In this document: positions 45,061 to 56,973 of the stretch, one piece after another | How the letters are laid out: each line of letters opens with the position of its first letter | Position numbering within the stretch: the first letter of the stretch is position 1 | NCBI GenBank assembly: GCA_034440635.1 | Contig: JAOTON010002085.1 | Coordinates: 558,001-622,000, forward strand | Length of the DNA: 64,000 nucleotides | Direction: 5' to 3' | Source of the DNA: Lepas anatifera | Lineage: Eukaryota; Arthropoda; Thecostraca; Lepadidae | The notes under the pieces: generated by a model | The model's database searches: none | Told to the model about the DNA's origin: nothing | Seen by the model: only the letters and a program-made list of their open reading frames with translations | Program-made: the position numbers and the translations under genes

Positions 45061-45436
45061 GATTATTTGTACATTGAGCACTCGTGCAACCAGCTTCTCA
45101 TTTTACATTTTTGGTAACACTATTACATCTTAATAAAATGTGTAGTAGGCCCTCGGATTGTCAAGTAATGTCATGATATTAGCCACTAGAAACGCAACAG
45201 AAGAAGCGTTGCTCATCAATAGGTATTGGACGGTACATAATGTGTCAATGCATACAAATATTAAGATTTTTTTAAATGTTTGAGAACACCTGGCGCTACA
45301 GACCAAAGGTCCCCATGATGTTGATTTCAAATACTGTTTTCAATGTGTGAACGAATTGTATAGTGAAAAATGTGCACGTAAATCAGCTATTGTGAATAAC
45401 TTCTATTTCAGTCTATCTTATGGGATGCATCACTGC
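45061..45436. other. Unrecognised sequence
   Basis: No gene or repeat end recognised; the 5' side of the truncated LINE may end here. Confidence 0.45.
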
Positions 45437-46910
45437 TTAACCCGCGGCCCGGTGGGCCTCCGAGCCACCTTCGCCCTGGTGGGGGGATGTTTGAACACCC
45501 CCTCGAACTCAGCCCCCATGCGGGATAGCGAAAAAAGCGAAGCTGGTGGATAGCTCATACGAATAAATGAAGAAACTATATCAGTTACTTTTGGGCTCAG
45601 GTCAATATTGCCGTCACCACAGGTCAAAGAAGTTGGCATTTTGAGCAAAGTTTTGGGGCTCTAACATCTGACGAGTTGAGTTAAAATCATTTTGTAGGCA
45701 CAATTCGCTTCCTCTTGTCACGGCAAATCAAATGATGTATAATATGACCATATTAGGTCAAAACACAAAAATGACTTAATCTCAGGTCAGGTAAATGCCA
45801 CTTTTTTACTTAGCATAGTCAATATGCATATCATTTGACTTGCAATAGTAATATAAACTCAATGGTATGAAAATAAAAGCTCTACCATCATTTCATGCAA
45901 AGTTATTGACCTTAGTCTGCAAACTGCTTAAATAGCCCCAAATGACCTCTCAAAGGTCACAGGGCAAAGATTGCAACATGAACCTGGAAAGGCACCCAGG
46001 GCACTTCAATTTGGAGAATACGAAGGTATTATCAGCTTTATCTGCACGAAAACAGCCCAATTTCTGTTTTTTCATATATTTCCAATGGAGAGGTCATGGT
46101 ATATAGGGTAGAGTGGGGTAAGACGCATGCGTTAAGGGAGAATTGGTCTGTACCGATCCTGCCAGAACGGAATCACTTTATTTTTTCTCCGTTAAGTTCT
46201 TTCATCGTTTGTCTACTCTCAGATAGAAATTTGTTATTCTGACACGATGTAAAGTGTGCGAAATTTATTTTTTCTTGAGACCATGTAAAAAGGCGTTTTA
46301 CCCCGATAGCGGGGTAAAACGCCCAAGCCCCGGATTAAAAGGCCGTCATAAAACTGCCAGCCTATATTGTACCTTTTATTTCACGTGAACAAATAGGAAT
46401 ATCAGTATACTTACCTTGTAAGACAATTTAGTGACAAAGTTGTAGGGTAAGGACATTCACATCGCATATAGTACAATCTCAACTTTAAGGCAGCTTGTTT
46501 TTAGGTCCGGAGATGCAAAAAGCAACAAATGTTTGCTGAAAAATAACAAAGTTTACTGGGCGCGTCCAATCATGCCCAGGACCGGATCAGAAAGGCCGCT
46601 ACCAGAAAAAATATTAGATGGAGGCTACAGTTCTTACATCAGCCTGGACATAGTAGTAGGCGTCTTACCCAGGTGGGCGCGTTACCCCACTCTACCCTAC
46701 TTGGCCTTAGATCGTCAATATGAAAAATCCTGGAATATTTTTTGTAGAAATTGGTGGGGCCATTATGTGTTACAAGTTTCAATCCGATATATTCTCGCAT
46801 TTGTTACTTATGCCACCTAAAATATTTTTTGAGGTGAGGTCACTTGACCTGCACCGGTGACCTGACCTGAGATGGCCCAGACATAAAAAATTGTAAAAAA
46901 TGGTAAATTG
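45437..46910. mobile_element. TTAA-type MITE family A, interrupted by another element
   Basis: Begins TTAA (45437-45440) CCCGCGGCCCGGTGGGCC. The interior matches 9340-10186 in outline (TCAATATGCATATCATTTGA, CCAATGGAGAGGTCATG, GGTCACTTGACCTGCACC). It is split at 46104 by the element described next and its right terminus is degraded before 46929. Confidence 0.8.
46106..46697. mobile_element. 592-bp element with GGGTAGAGTGGGGTAA inverted repeats, TA target
   Basis: Ends GGGTAGAGTGGGGTAA and TTACCCCACTCTACCC are perfect inverted repeats flanked by TA (46104-46105 and 46698-46699). GGTAAGACGC (46117-46126) recurs inverted as GCGTCTTACC (46661-46670). Elements with this GGGTAGAGTGGGGTAA end are widespread in arthropods, but I cannot assign a superfamily beyond the TA target. 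Confidence 0.85.
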
Positions 46911-46936
46911 TACATACATTTCTAATAGTCCATTAT

Positions 46937-47310
46937 CAGTGGCGGATCAATGAGGGGAAAAAACGTCTTTTGCCTCCCCTAACGGAAAAACTCGGGGTTA
47001 AACTATGTTTTGCCCCCTCCCCGAAGCTGTCAACCTCCTTTGTGCCCCGACTCCCTTCTACAGTTTACAAGCACGGTTTTGGGACTTCAACTCTCAACGT
47101 CATACAGAACCAGTGAACTTCAATATAAAAATTGGACCTTGGATAGCAAAATAAGCAACGTGTTTGACCCTGCGACGTTTTTTTGCTTATTGCCTCTTGG
47201 GGTTTCCCCAAAAACCCACCGTCTAAGCAAATTGTGGCAGACTCTCACCGCGTGATGTTTTTTATCGACTTTAGCTTCCCCCTCAAACCTACCGGTTAGA
47301 CCTGCCACTG
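46937..47310. mobile_element. hAT-type MITE, 374 bp
   Basis: Ends CAGTGGCGGATCAATG and AGACCTGCCACTG with flanks TCCATTAT and TTCATTAT (7 of 8). Same subfamily as 31636-32018 in inverted order. Confidence 0.9.
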
Positions 47311-47867
47311 TTCATTATGCCTGAGGATTTCCGTTGCATGGTAAAATATTAGGTTGTATATCAGCTGCAGAATGTAATTATAGCACTGATACACGTAATT
47401 GTTGAAAATTTCCTCTTTTTATGCACTTTATTAGGACTTAACTACATGTCTTGGGTGGGGGTGCCCAAATCACCATTGGGGGGTGCCCAGTTCATCATTA
47501 GGCGTGCCGGGTCACCCCCAAAGAGATAGAAATCCACACCCCTGCCACGTGATAAATATTAACAAATGACATGGCCGAGTGATTGGAGGTTTAAGCAAAG
47601 CGTAGTTTTCTGATTTCGAAACCTTTTTGTCCATACATTATCCCTTTTAGGTTTTCGACAAAGTGGTAGGTATATTTCCTTTAAGCGAGGAGCCGGTAGG
47701 TACAGATCTTTTATATCGCTGTTTCCACCATAGTGCTCAGGTCTCCCTCTCTCTCAACGCTTGGGTAAAATCTCCCTCTACTGAATAAAGCCTGCAGACT
47801 CTTCACGCTACAGTCCAGGCTCAAGTTCCGGGTTTCCCGTTTCCACCACTACTGCTCTCTATTTTAC
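47311..47867. other. Unrecognised sequence
   Basis: A GGGGGTGCCC repetition at 47456-47520. No gene seen. Confidence 0.45.
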
Positions 47868-48094
47868 AGGTTAGAAGAACCAGTCGGCGCCAAGGACTGA
47901 CCGACCCGCCGTAAACCGAGCGCGGCCCGGGTGCCATTAGGGCTGTTGGGCGTTTGGACGAGCTCCGTCGCTGCTGCACGCCACCAATGCCGGCCAGGGA
48001 CGCATCCAGAAACTGTCCAGGGGTGGGCAGGGGTGGAACTAGGCCGGAGGTCCCAGCCTCCCTGATAAGGCCTGGCATGGCTTCGGGGACCAGG
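47868..48094 (-). CDS. Candidate internal exon, unknown protein
   Basis: On the minus strand acceptor ACGTTTACAG precedes 48094 and donor ACCT|GTAAAAT follows 47868. The 227-nt frame has no stop and reads L-V-P-P-L-P-T-P-G-Q-F-L-D-A-S-L-A-G-I-G, then R-R-S-S-S-K-R-P. Third codon positions are GC-rich, unlike the flanks. Phase is 1 on both sides. I do not recognise the domain; the low-complexity Pro/Ser composition suggests a linker. Confidence 0.4.
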
Positions 48095-48362
48095 CTGTAA
48101 ACGTTCGCTGATATGAATTATTCAAGCTAGTATTATAACGTTTTTGAATTTACCAATAGCCGTTGCAATAATTCCGATATATTTTGGGGACGAACTAAGA
48201 GAAAGGCGTAAGCTGGAGTCTTTTAGTTAAGTATTCAATTTTCTGCTCCTTTGGTTAGTGCCTTAGCCACCTTCAAACGAGGGAAGGCTGAACTGAACGC
48301 CCAGGAATACCAAAACAATTTATTCATTTTTATCTTGTCATTTTTCACCCGGGGGCTACGGC

Positions 48363-48512
48363 AGTGGTGATACAATGGTGGCTCAAGCCCCCCCCAGAAT
48401 GTCAAGAGTGCTTATAGTAAATGCACAGCCGGATGTTGTTCTGAGGCAATAGCGGCGGAAAAGGCTCGAGCCTCCTACCCTCTGTCCCAAATGAAGTCTT
48501 AGATCCGCCACT
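48363..48512. mobile_element. Short hAT-like MITE, TSD unclear
   Basis: CAGTGGTGATAC at the left and TTAGATCCGCCACTG at the right, with inverted GGCTCAAGCC/GGCTCGAGCC. No matching 8-bp flanks. Confidence 0.5.
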
Positions 48513-48524
48513 GCTTCTTGATCT

Positions 48525-48740
48525 GCTCAGTGGCTACTGGCATTGATTGTGCAGATAACGCGGTGACGTTGGGGAAGAGCGCTCGATTGCCACGCCGATG
48601 GCCCGGGTTGAAATCCCTGGGTGGATATTCTGCACAACTTTCTGATCTCCATAATAACTTCCCAACAGGGTGAGAGTTGGCAACACCATATGACCCCAGC
48701 TGTCGGTATTTCCTAAAGCTCCGTAAGGCCCCAAAGTTGG
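48525..48740 (+). mobile_element. tRNA-derived SINE
   Basis: A box-A-like TGGGGAAGAGCGCTCG lies at 48571-48586 and a box-B-like GGTTGAAATCC at 48606-48616, followed by the shared core CAACAGGGTGAGAGTTGGC (48664-48682). Box B is one base off consensus at a key position, so transcription is doubtful. Confidence 0.65.
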
Positions 48741-48829
48741 TTTGGTTATTGCTCGTCTATTTACAACTTTCGAGAAGAGGCTTAAGACAGTCTGGGTTAA
48801 CAGATACCTAGCCTACTTTATGTGTTGCC

Positions 48830-49010
48830 AGGGGTATTGGGGTTTAGTGACGCAAAAACTACCCGAATTATGCGGCGTCGCCAAATCTTACCTTGTTTTG
48901 AGAGATTTGGGGGATCAAGCCAACTTATTCAGAGGCCCTCCGAGACTTGAACCAGAGACCTGTGACTCAGGAGATTTTTATGGTATCCACAGAGCCACTC
49001 CAATAATACT
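48830..49010 (-). mobile_element. tRNA-derived SINE
   Basis: On the minus strand box A TGGCTCTGTGG (48988-48998) and box B GGTTCAAGTCT (48943-48953) are followed by a core containing TTTGGCGACGCCGCATAA and TGCGTCACTAAACCCC. Same core as 27326 and 48525. Confidence 0.7.
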
Positions 49011-49129
49011 GTCGAGTTTCACGCCGCCTCTTATATACTGGGGGGCTAGCCGGGCCCCTGGCTGGTTTAAGCGGGGTGGGGTGGTTGCCCCCAGCATCCC
49101 TCCATTTACTCCGCTCCTTATTGCTGGCC

Positions 49130-49400
49130 GTTTCATAGCCCACTCTTCCGAGACAAAGGCAGAGTGGCTGTGCAGCGCGGCGGGGCGTTACCTGGGCACC
49201 TCCCCACCTGATCGGCCAAGAGGTGGCAGTTCTGCGGTGGCGCCCTCAGTCGGCAGGCACATAGGGGCGAGGGCTCACGGGATGGGAGTACCGGCCAGAC
49301 ACGCGGACCCCGTCAGAGCTCTCCACGGAGACGCCTAGCACGCGGAGCCGGGAGGCGTGCCGTCTTTGTTGGCATTCCGGACGACAGCGGCAGCGCACGT
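49130..49400. other. GC-rich stretch, no gene assigned
   Basis: Open on both strands in short frames; a possible exon or CpG-rich flank. No splice-bounded frame was convincing. Confidence 0.25.
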
Positions 49401-49479
49401 ACGTGAAATACGCAGCGTGGCTCAGATCAGGGACGTCGGTACTTAAACCGCAGCTCGGCGCCGAGATCTACCCGCCCTA

Positions 49480-49820
49480 CGGCGACGACGCCGGCCGGCG
49501 CCAGCCAATCACAACAGCCGCCGCAGCGCGCGCGCGCTGGCTGCCACTTGCCGTCAGTGCTAGGATGAGGAGGGCGGGGGTGTGCGAGTGTGAGTGATCG
49601 TGGGAAGCTGTGTGGTACGGCGGTGAGCCAAAGCCGTGGTGTGATTCTGTTGATTTCAGCTGGTGTGATGTGTCAGAACTGAGAGTGCACAAACGCCGTG
49701 AATCACGTGCTGGATTTTATTTGTCGGTGACAGCGCCGAGTGACACCTGGGACGCGGCCAGGCCCACATCCGCCGCCTGCTTTTGATTAGCGCCGAAAAC
49801 GACACACGTGTCAGACTCAG
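49480..49820 (+). promoter_or_regulatory. CpG-rich possible promoter and untranslated first exon
   Basis: A CpG-rich block with a CCAAT box (GCCAGCCAATCAC at 49501-49513), a GCGCGCGC run and a strong donor ACTCAG|GTATGT at 49820/49821. No coding ATG frame is needed if it is a 5' UTR exon. Direction rests on the CCAAT box and donor only. Another donor-like GCGA|GTAAGAA lies at about 50279/50280. Confidence 0.3.
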
Positions 49821-51290
49821 GTATGTCGCCGGACGTGGCTTCACACGGAGTGTGGTTGAGTTATGCTGCCGGCGGCGAGCTGCCAGCTGTGTCGGGGCCG
49901 GCCGGCTGGCGGCGGGGGATGCGTGCGTCGCCAGCCGGGACCGGCCCGGTATTTATATTGGACGCACCACTGTCCCGCGCCGCCGCTGTTTTTGTGGCGC
50001 GCCAGAGCAGAGGCGTCCCCCAGCATGGTGAAATGGTGTTCAAAGCAAATGTTTTCTCGGGCCGGACAATCTCTGTTTGCTGAACTCGTGTTGACATACT
50101 TGCAGTGTCAGACAGGTGTCGATGCGTTAGCCTGCCGATAAGTCGTTCCCGTCCCGCTCCCGGCCAACCTGTCCATTTTCCTGTCTCCGTCTCCGGTGTT
50201 TGCTTCTGAGGATTGGCGTAGGTGCTAAGGCCAAGGGAGAGGCAGTCGACCACCGCCACGCAGCCCCCAAATGCTGCGAGTAAGAAATGTTTTTACCTCG
50301 ATACAGTTACCTACGAGCCTGTACAGTAGTTTTCATGATTTAAGCTTCTTTAGTGTTGTTAAACTTTTGACTATTTTTTTAATATTTTTTGTAGGTTATT
50401 GTAAGTTTGGCATTAAGGATCGATGTCTCTAAAGCAGCGGTGTTGGCGTAGACTTCCGAAAATCACTGGGGTTTCCGAATTTCAAACAAGGTCAGTAAAC
50501 CACATAAAAAGCGCTAACATGTCATTAATCAATGTTTGAGTCCTCACACAGACACTTTTAATTGGATAACACCAATTTTAAGTCCTGGAAATGATAAATA
50601 TTTAAATATGAATGATATGTGACCACTGAATTAACGTTTTTTTAAGTGTCCGGGGCAACCCCCGAAAATGTATAAATCCACATTTATGCTCTAAAGTCAT
50701 CATTGCACTCTTCGTCGGAGACCCTAACCGTACCATCCAAGCAAGCGATTCCCACAATGAAGGGCTAATTTGGAAGGCAGCGTTTAACGTCCATCAAAAC
50801 ACAGGACCGGCTGCCCCGCTCAGGTCATTCTCACCAGTGTCAGGTAAATAAAAATGTTGAGTGAGCGCCAGAGCGTTTTACGGGAATGACTGCAGTTATC
50901 TTCCTACCGATCGGCGGCTTATTGCTTGACGGCCGTCCCCCGTTTGATGGTTTCTGAATCTGTCAGTGCCCGAGTATTTATTCGGAAGAGAACATTTACC
51001 TATCTCTCCAGCTCGCCTTGTCTGTTGCCCAACATGAATTTTTGCAACTCTTGCAATGGTGATACATAATGAACCCCCGAGCTGCTCCGAATTGAAATGG
51101 TGTGAAATGTAAATCATGAAATTATATGGTAAAATATGCCTCATGTCTTCATACATTCTGTTCATTGTAGTGATGTCCAGTGGGAATATTTCGAGACCGA
51201 TAGTCAATCATTTGTTATTTGCATTTTGCCGTGGGTGCTGAAAGAATCTCGGATTGGACTCCATTGAACCTGCTGTTTTTGAGAATCCAC
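49821..51290. other. GC-rich to AT-rich transition, unrecognised
   Basis: 49860-50270 stays GC-rich with several overlapping short frames and no domain. 50280-51290 is AT-rich with nothing recognised. Confidence 0.4.
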
Positions 51291-51298
51291 TGAAATTG

Positions 51299-52873
51299 CA
51301 CAGAAAGAAATTTTTACAAGGGCAAACCTTGTCAGACCCTTGTTTACATGGAAAATTACTAGGGTAAAACGCAAAGCTTGTACGTTCAAAATCCGTGCCA
51401 CGAAAACAAAGGGAAATACGAGGAAAAACCATGTAGAGCAATGGTAGAACCATAGTACGACAAGGGTTGCTAGAAGACGTTGTACAAGAATTGTAACTTA
51501 ACTATGGTTAACCTACATGGCAAAGACAATGGCTGACAACGTCCCCACAAGCCCTCTACTAGGTCATGATTACCCCATAACAAGGGTAGAACAAAGCCTT
51601 GTGTCCGCCTTGTACGCAACCGCAGCATTCCTACAAGAGCGTGACGAGATTAGAACCTTGCTTACACAACCGCTTTACCAGTGCGTAACGGGGAGGGAAC
51701 AAGGGTGTTGCAAGGCTTCTTACAAGGGTAAAACGAGACTCAGATTACGTCTTTACAACAGCGGCAGATCCAGGACTTCATTTCGGGGGGAGCTTGGGTG
51801 CTCGCGCCTTCCCCGCCATAGTGTCTGGACAGCATCCGACTGCGCATTTACTTTAGGCACTCTGACATTTCATGGTGTGGAAGGGGGCTTGAGCCCTCTT
51901 AGCCCCTCCCCTTGTACCTATCTCTGCTTCAAAAGGAACTTTTCAATCTCTATGCGAAAGCTAAAGCGTTTTCTGGCCCCGAATGCAACCGGAAGACCAT
52001 CGGTAAAAAGGGTAAGCATTGAACCACTTCTCAAGCAAGAAAATAACCCGCACGTTGTCTTACCCATATCGGTAAAACACAGCATCACTCATCAGGCGTC
52101 GATCCATCTGAAGACACCAACAAGATCATATTGGAACCCAACTCACCCTATTTTTCAAACGGACCCATGAGGCAAACACAATTAGGTTCTACCCACTGCA
52201 GGTACCTAAGCCATATGATCAAATAGTCTGTGCTCGTTTGACACGAAAATATGAGCCTTAATACCAATATGGCATACATGCCTGAAGTAACCACATACCT
52301 ACTTACCTGGACCTGGATTGACCATTCCAAAATGCCTCACTTTTCAACTATTGGAACAGAGAACAATACTTTCTACTCGCAGATCACTGACAAATATTGC
52401 AGACAGCTTCCAAAGTTCCATGATTGATTAAAATAAGTCACATTTATTCTAACCTACACGGCATGCGTGCCAGGCCACTGTGTGTTGCCAAGGGTAAACA
52501 GAAAGCAAAATGGCGACCGTAACCCGAGCAGGTATTTGAAACCATAGTCACACGACAATGGCCGAGCAAGGGTGCAACAACGCCCTAGCTTTACCTACCA
52601 GCTATTTACAATGCCACTACAACGCCTAGTATTCAGTTAGTGCAGCGCTGGTGCGCAAGCAAGGTATGAACCAGGCATGAACGAGGCGCGCACTATTGTG
52701 GCACAAGGCAAGGTTGTCATTCCGTAGTAATTGCATTGCTTTATGCTAGTGACATAACCAGGGTTGTTTTACTTCGGTAATTGAACTACGGTGCAACTAT
52801 TGTTCTGCAATGGTAAAACTTGTAGAAAGGCAATTTTAAGCTTGTACCTTGTAATAAATTCTTTCTGTGTGTT
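51299..52873. mobile_element. Terminal-inverted-repeat element rich in ACAAGGGT motifs, 1.6 kb
   Basis: CACAGAAAGAAATTTTTACA (51299-51318) is inverted at the right as TTGTAATAAATTCTTTCTGT (52850-52869). Between them are many copies of ACAAGGG, AAGGGTAAAAC and GGTAAAAC on one strand (51316, 51360, 51460, 51580, 51700, 51725, 52488, 52576, 52810) and CCTTGT inversions. The 217-codon frame 51517-52170 shows no transposase motif and runs through a nested MITE. The TSD is not clear and the class is unknown. Confidence 0.6.
51759..51926. mobile_element. hAT-like MITE nested in the TIR element
   Basis: CAGCGGCAGATCCAGG begins a body matching 56364-56522 (CTTTAGG.ACTC.GACATTTC, GCTTGAGCCC) and ends TTGTACCTATCTCTG. 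Flanks CTTTACAA and CTTCAAAA agree at 6 of 8. Confidence 0.65.
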
Positions 52874-55412
52874 ATTAGGATTTTTCTATGTTTGAATTTT
52901 CTATGTTTGAATTTTTCTATATATGCCGTTTTTCACAGTTTTACAATGCCGTCTAATATTTTAACTTGTTTTACGAAAATACGTGGAAAACATCACATTA
53001 CCGTCGATATCTAAATAATTAGATTTAATGTAACTCTATATCAGAGGTGCAGAAAGTATGCTGGCTGTCACAAACTCAATGCGACGTATGCCTCCTCTGT
53101 CACACAGAGCTGGAAATAATAATTGTATACTTGAATACTATTTCCAATATGCTGAATGTCCTCTACCTGTCCCTTACTTTTTGCAGCAGACAAGGTTCTA
53201 GCACCAAACCATTACAGCATGAAAGTAGTAAACTGAGTTTTCATCTATAGATCATGTTTTTGTTTTTGGTAGGAAAATTTCCAATTATGGGTCATTTTTT
53301 CCAGTATTGGGGTCATAACTATTATTGGCAACTCTGACCGCAGTTTCCCCCAATGACATGCATTTCCCTTTTTGAAGTAGTTTTCATTTTTGGAAGGAGT
53401 GTTTCCAATTATGGTACTTTTCCACATGATTAAATGTAGCAATTATCATGAAAATAGTCATTATTGGGAACATACCTGTCTATTAATGGGAGCGTACATG
53501 TACACACAATTGGGAACCCTAACCACAGCTTCCCCCCCACTAAACTTCTATCTCACATATCAACAAAAGGGAAAAAATGCCAATATCAACATAGTATTTG
53601 GATCTACCTAAAATGTGTTGGTAAAGTGGACCTTAGGTAGCATTTTTATAAACACATCAAATGCTTAAAATTTGCATCCCACTCACGATCATCACCTGCC
53701 TGGTCATTCCTTCTTGCAGTAAAAACTGTGAGGCAACTAGCCTGCATAGATGTAAAATTATGTCTATTGGCCTAATAGGTACAGAGGTATTGGAATTCAC
53801 ATACCAAAGAAAGATCCAGTGTAGTCAAAATCCTGCTTTAACTCCATGCTGTTCAGGTCCTGTGCGTTGCTTACCACCACTGGTAGTAAGCAACACACCC
53901 CCAACCAGCGTTTTTCGAAGTCTATTTCTTTCTGAGATTTGCTGTGATTTTCTGAGATGAGAAGGGGGGTCTACTCGGCCCCCTCCAGTGCACGTTAGTT
54001 CCAGGCCCCTCTCCAGTGTGGGTGTTAACACTTTGTGGAGGACTGCATTAGCACACATTTGCTATCTGTACAATATTGATATGATAATTTGATCATGAAA
54101 ACTCACCTGAATCACTGTTGTTGCCAGCCTGTTGCTGGCGCCAACTCTCCCAACTTCATCCAGCTCCAAATATATCTAACCAATCTAGGGCACAAATAAG
54201 CTAAGGCACAAGCAGGCCAAGGAATGAAAACCCAAGTTTGATATGGGAAATTGCATCAGTCTTGCAATAGCCTACATTCATCTTAGATAAGCCATGGGCA
54301 GCAATATTTATTCTAGCTAGTTTTAGCCTGCACTTATCTCAAATACACCTAATAAATATGCCCTCAAAATAAGTGCCTTCCGGCCTGTTTAAATTTTTGG
54401 CAGGCTCTACATCACGTAAACATTTCTAACTTGTCTTGTCGCTGTTGCGCAGTTTAAGTAGAATTGCTGCCCAGCTATGTTTATTTTTTCACTCACTTAG
54501 TACTTTTATTAGTAGCTTTTAGGCGTACTTAATACTAAATTCGAAGAAATAGGGGCCGCTAAATCGAAGAGACTCAAACTGTAAATCTGATGTAACCTGA
54601 AAAAATGGACAGAGAAGTACTCGATAAAGTATCTGCGTTATCGTTAATGCCTTAAATATGCCCACAATCGTGTATTTTTCGAAAAAATTGACTGTCACAT
54701 TTCCGGTATCTAGGCGACAACTTTCTGCAAACTACTAACAATCGGCACCATTGGGCTGCATGTTTAAATCTGGCAACTGTGACAGCGGTTTGCGGGTTTT
54801 CTGCAGCGGGGGTCCCTCGTTTTAGTAGAAACTGAACACAGTACCAATATTGTATCACTAATAGTACGCTGTGCAATTGAAGAACAGAGCTGCTAAGTTA
54901 AAATATTCCCTACACGCTTCATTCTCTATTTCGAAAATATGTGGTTTGATTTTGAGCCATACAGTCAGGATCGCTCTTTTGTCACAATTATGCACCTCAA
55001 TTTTCGTAAATGTGTCACAAACTCCGGTAGCCGAGTTGGCAAGTTTCTGCACCTCTGCTCTATATATCGAGAAACCAATTACGATGCCACCGCTACACAA
55101 GGGAACAGAACCTACACATACGCGCATCACAAGCATGGGTGTTGAAAATGAGGGAGGACGTGTTCCCCAACCCGCGAATCAGGGGACGCCACGCATAAAT
55201 TTGGGGCTCAACCCAGGATATTTTCATTTTCCCCTCTGACCTGTGCGGACCTAGGAATATGTTGTGTTTAAGTTCATCGTCGTTAATATCTTAAAAAAAC
55301 AGCTAACAGTACGTATCTCGAAGTTTGCCTCTCCCCATCGGTCGGTGGCCGTCGGAGGTCCATCCCCCTCCCCTGTAAAAGTTCCGCGGCGACGCCCCGG
55401 CGTACAACGGCC
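52874..55412. other. Mostly unrecognised sequence
   Basis: 53245-53560 holds two diverged copies of a TTTCCAATTATGG-containing unit. 53970-54035 resembles the 28-bp minisatellite unit and ends GTGTTAACAC. No exon or RNA gene supported. Confidence 0.4.
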
Positions 55413-55674
55413 CACAGGCGGATCCAGGATTGCCAACCGGGGGCCTTCGGGGGCATCCAGGCCAGGGGCGCCACTTTTGACCGGAAAAACCTGTCAGGTG
55501 GGTACAAAATCCTGTCGGTGGGCGTTGATTTTCGCATCCTGCGGTGGGGGATGGGAAGCGACATTTCAGGGGGGCACCATCGACCTTTCAAAGGGGCACC
55601 GTGACCATTTCAGGGGGCGTCGAGAATCGACCGGGGGGCATCTGCCCCTCTTTGCTCTCCTGGATCTGCCTATG
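55413..55674. mobile_element. hAT-type MITE, 262 bp
   Basis: Ends CACAGGCGGATCCAGG and CCTGGATCTGCCTATG with flanks CAACGGCC (55405-55412) and CAACGGCT (55675-55682). Sister of the intronic copy at 17186. Confidence 0.9.
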
Positions 55675-55682
55675 CAACGGCT

Positions 55683-56363
55683 AAAATATATAAAAACATT
55701 CAAAACCTGTTCGAATGAGTACCGAATTGGACTGGGGTATTGCTTAGTTACCGATTGACACCTCTACTTCATGCATCCCAAAGAGCAGTGCACGTGAATA
55801 CGTATCGACTTCGAGCCTGAGAAGCTGAAAACATCATTACCATATCAGCACGTGGCATAAATCATTGAATGGCAATGTAAGCAGACTGCGGCCGACCAGT
55901 CAGCCTTTATCGTATATCCGGGCGAATTAGCTGTCGGTATGCGTCGTGTGGGATAAACAAATGTATCTCAGTGACACGAACACATTCCGGAACATTCCAG
56001 CTTTAACTTTGTTTGGAATAAGTGTGGGCTTTCAGCATTGTGGAACTCGTGAAGGAGTTTCGTTGGATTCACTGTGGGCATCGTGCAGATTTTAAGGCAC
56101 TAGTGTGATATGAATATTTTTCCCGGCCTTTGACTGAACAGGGCGTGAAAAAATTGGCAACGTTTCATTTGCCTTTTGACATACGGAAAAATTTTCAGTG
56201 CACCTGCCCACCGACGGACGTGACCAAGTTTTGGGCAGCATTAGTCTCTAGCTAGAAATGCGATGGGCGCGCTTTTTTACACACTTTCTGAGTGATGCAG
56301 AAGCTCAGCCATTGAGTACGAGTACATGGGGAGCGATCCCGTCCTGGCCTGATCACTTTCGCA
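55683..56363. other. Unrecognised sequence
   Basis: No supported gene or repeat end. Confidence 0.5.
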
Positions 56364-56522
56364 CAGTGGTGGGTCCAGAAATTAATTTGAGGGGGAGCTA
56401 TGGGGCTCGAGCCTCACCCCCCCCAGTACCTCGTGCAACCGTCGCCTATGTGCTAACTTTAGGGACTCGGACATTTCGGAGGGAGCTAGAGCCCCCGAGC
56501 CCCCTCATTGTATCCGCCACTG
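56364..56522. mobile_element. hAT-like MITE, 159 bp
   Basis: CAGTGGTGGGTCCAGA and TTGTATCCGCCACTG are inverted ends. Flanks CTTTCGCA and CGTCCGCG match only 5 of 8. Confidence 0.65.
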
Positions 56523-56672
56523 CGTCCGCGGCTTAATCTTGCGCCAGCTGCGCCGACCAGGCAGGGTTACGGTGTCATATAGTATCCAACGAACCGTGAC
56601 CTGCGCTGGCAGCCCCCACCCCGCTGAGCCCATCGGGGCAGAGCTTGCCATGTTGAGAGCTGAGCCCTCAGC

Positions 56673-56935
56673 CAGTGGCGGATCCCAAGGGGGGGGGCAA
56701 AAAAGGCATTTGCCCCCAAATGGAAAAGCTCGGGGCAAAACTATGGTTTTTCCCCCAAAGCGATCGACCTCCTTTTTTCCCCGATTGCTTTTTAGTTTAT
56801 AAGCAAGATTTTGGTACTTAGTTTAGAAAAAAAAATTTTAAAATATAAAAAAAAAAAAAAAACAAACCCCAAACCCCCCCCCCCCCCCCCCCCCCCCCCC
56901 TTGGGAAATGAAAAAAAAAAAAAAAAAAAAATAAT

Positions 56936-56973
<38 letters not shown>

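Noticed and set aside
48742..49338. 198-codon frame on the plus strand
   Set aside because: It runs through a minus-strand SINE and a GC-rich patch and shows no domain.
51517..52170. 217-codon frame as a transposase
   Set aside because: It crosses the nested hAT-like MITE and the repeated ACAAGGGT motifs; no catalytic motif seen.
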